This document shows positions 12,818 to 12,971 of a DNA stretch of 12,971 nucleotides, piece by piece; within the stretch, counting starts at the first letter, position 1; each line of letters begins with the position of its first letter. A program made the position numbers and the translations under genes. Where the stretch lies: contig JAGGTO010000086.1 in assembly GCA_021163705.1 (NCBI GenBank), positions 1 to 12,971 of the forward strand. The letters are read 5' to 3'. The notes beneath the pieces were generated by a model, which did no database searches, was not told where the DNA came from, and saw only the letters and a list, made by a program, of their open reading frames with translations. This stretch comes from Thermoplasmata archaeon. GTDB lineage: Archaea; Thermoplasmatota; Thermoplasmata; Thermoplasmatales; Aciduliprofundaceae.

Positions 12818-12971
12818 ATGAAAATCATTGATCCTCGGGTTAAAGCCATAGAGGAGAGAACAAAGGATATAGAAAGAATAATCCCCGTAGTGAGTGGAAA
12901 AGGTGGAGTGGGAAAATCCTTGGTGGCGACATCCCTCTCTTTAGTTTTAAGTGAAGAGGACTACAGAGTCG
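12818..12971 (+). CDS. MinD/Mrp-family ATPase, probable archaeal HypB (3' end outside window)
   Basis: Only the first 51 residues are in the window. After a short N-terminus (MKIIDPRVKAIEERTKDIER) comes IIPVVSGKGGVGKSLVATSL, the deviant Walker A motif of the MinD/Mrp/ParA class (KGGVGKS, residues 28-34), then LSLVLSEEDYRV. The N-terminus lacks the cysteine motif of Nbp35-type scaffolds and the His-rich or Cys-rich leader of bacterial HypB. In Thermococcales a MinD/Mrp-type ATPase beside hypA serves as HypB, and the N-terminal sequence here fits that protein as I remember it. Its place 65 bases after hypA supports a role in nickel loading of hydrogenase. An iron-sulphur carrier Mrp is the alternative until the rest of the gene is seen. 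Confidence 0.8.
   Translation, partial: MKIIDPRVKAIEERTKDIERIIPVVSGKGGVGKSLVATSLSLVLSEEDYRV

Noticed and set aside
1..12971. tRNA, rRNA, CRISPR array, riboswitch or intact insertion sequence
   Set aside because: The intergenic stretches are short, AT-rich and show no cloverleaf, regularly spaced repeats or terminal inverted repeats on reading. No computed structure search was possible.

Overview
The window is almost certainly archaeal. Supporting signs are an archaeal-type SepF, the archaeal dihydroneopterin aldolase family (DUF381/MptD), Trm1, a four-subunit 2-oxoacid:ferredoxin oxidoreductase, and a HypA with widely spaced zinc cysteines beside a Mrp/MinD-type ATPase. Isolated genes have AT-rich TATA-like boxes about 25-30 bases before the start and no Shine-Dalgarno (leaderless style). 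Genes inside operons carry strong GGAGG or GGTGAT ribosome sites. The gene set, moderate-to-low GC and peptide-fermentation enzymes fit a heterotrophic, probably thermophilic euryarchaeon. An Aciduliprofundum-like member of Thermoplasmatota would fit, but that lineage is an inference.

Layout. 1-1428 (+): the C-terminal end of the rRNA dimethyltransferase KsgA, overlapped by an ATP-NAD kinase-like (COG3199) gene. 1434-1802 (-): SepF, convergent with it. 1832-2190 (-): the decayed core of a TatD-related metal-dependent hydrolase, cut at both ends and broken by a frameshift. 2227-2898 (+): a short-chain dehydrogenase whose tail may be frameshifted. 3049-4440 (-): a MATE transporter. 4468-4851 (+): an internally deleted DDE transposase relic. 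4855-6782 (+): a compact operon of MptD, a THEP1-type NTPase and a tRNA m2,2G methyltransferase (Trm1). The Trm1 lacks the usual Cys-rich segment.

6868-12283 (+) is the metabolic centre: six tightly packed or overlapping genes, porG-porD-porA-porB-iorA-iorB. They encode pyruvate:ferredoxin oxidoreductase (gamma, delta, alpha, beta) and indolepyruvate:ferredoxin oxidoreductase. Together they would oxidatively decarboxylate pyruvate and the aryl 2-oxoacids made by transamination of aromatic amino acids, giving acyl-CoA, CO2 and reduced ferredoxin. A T-rich terminator follows. Next come hypA and the start of a MinD/Mrp-family ATPase (probably the archaeal HypB), for nickel insertion into [NiFe]-hydrogenase. 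Hydrogenase would be a plausible sink for the reduced ferredoxin.

I found no tRNA, rRNA, CRISPR array or intact mobile element, and no clear new multi-gene system. The most unusual items are the zinc-segment-less Trm1, the hydrolase pseudogene, the collapsed transposase and the fused Por-Ior operon.
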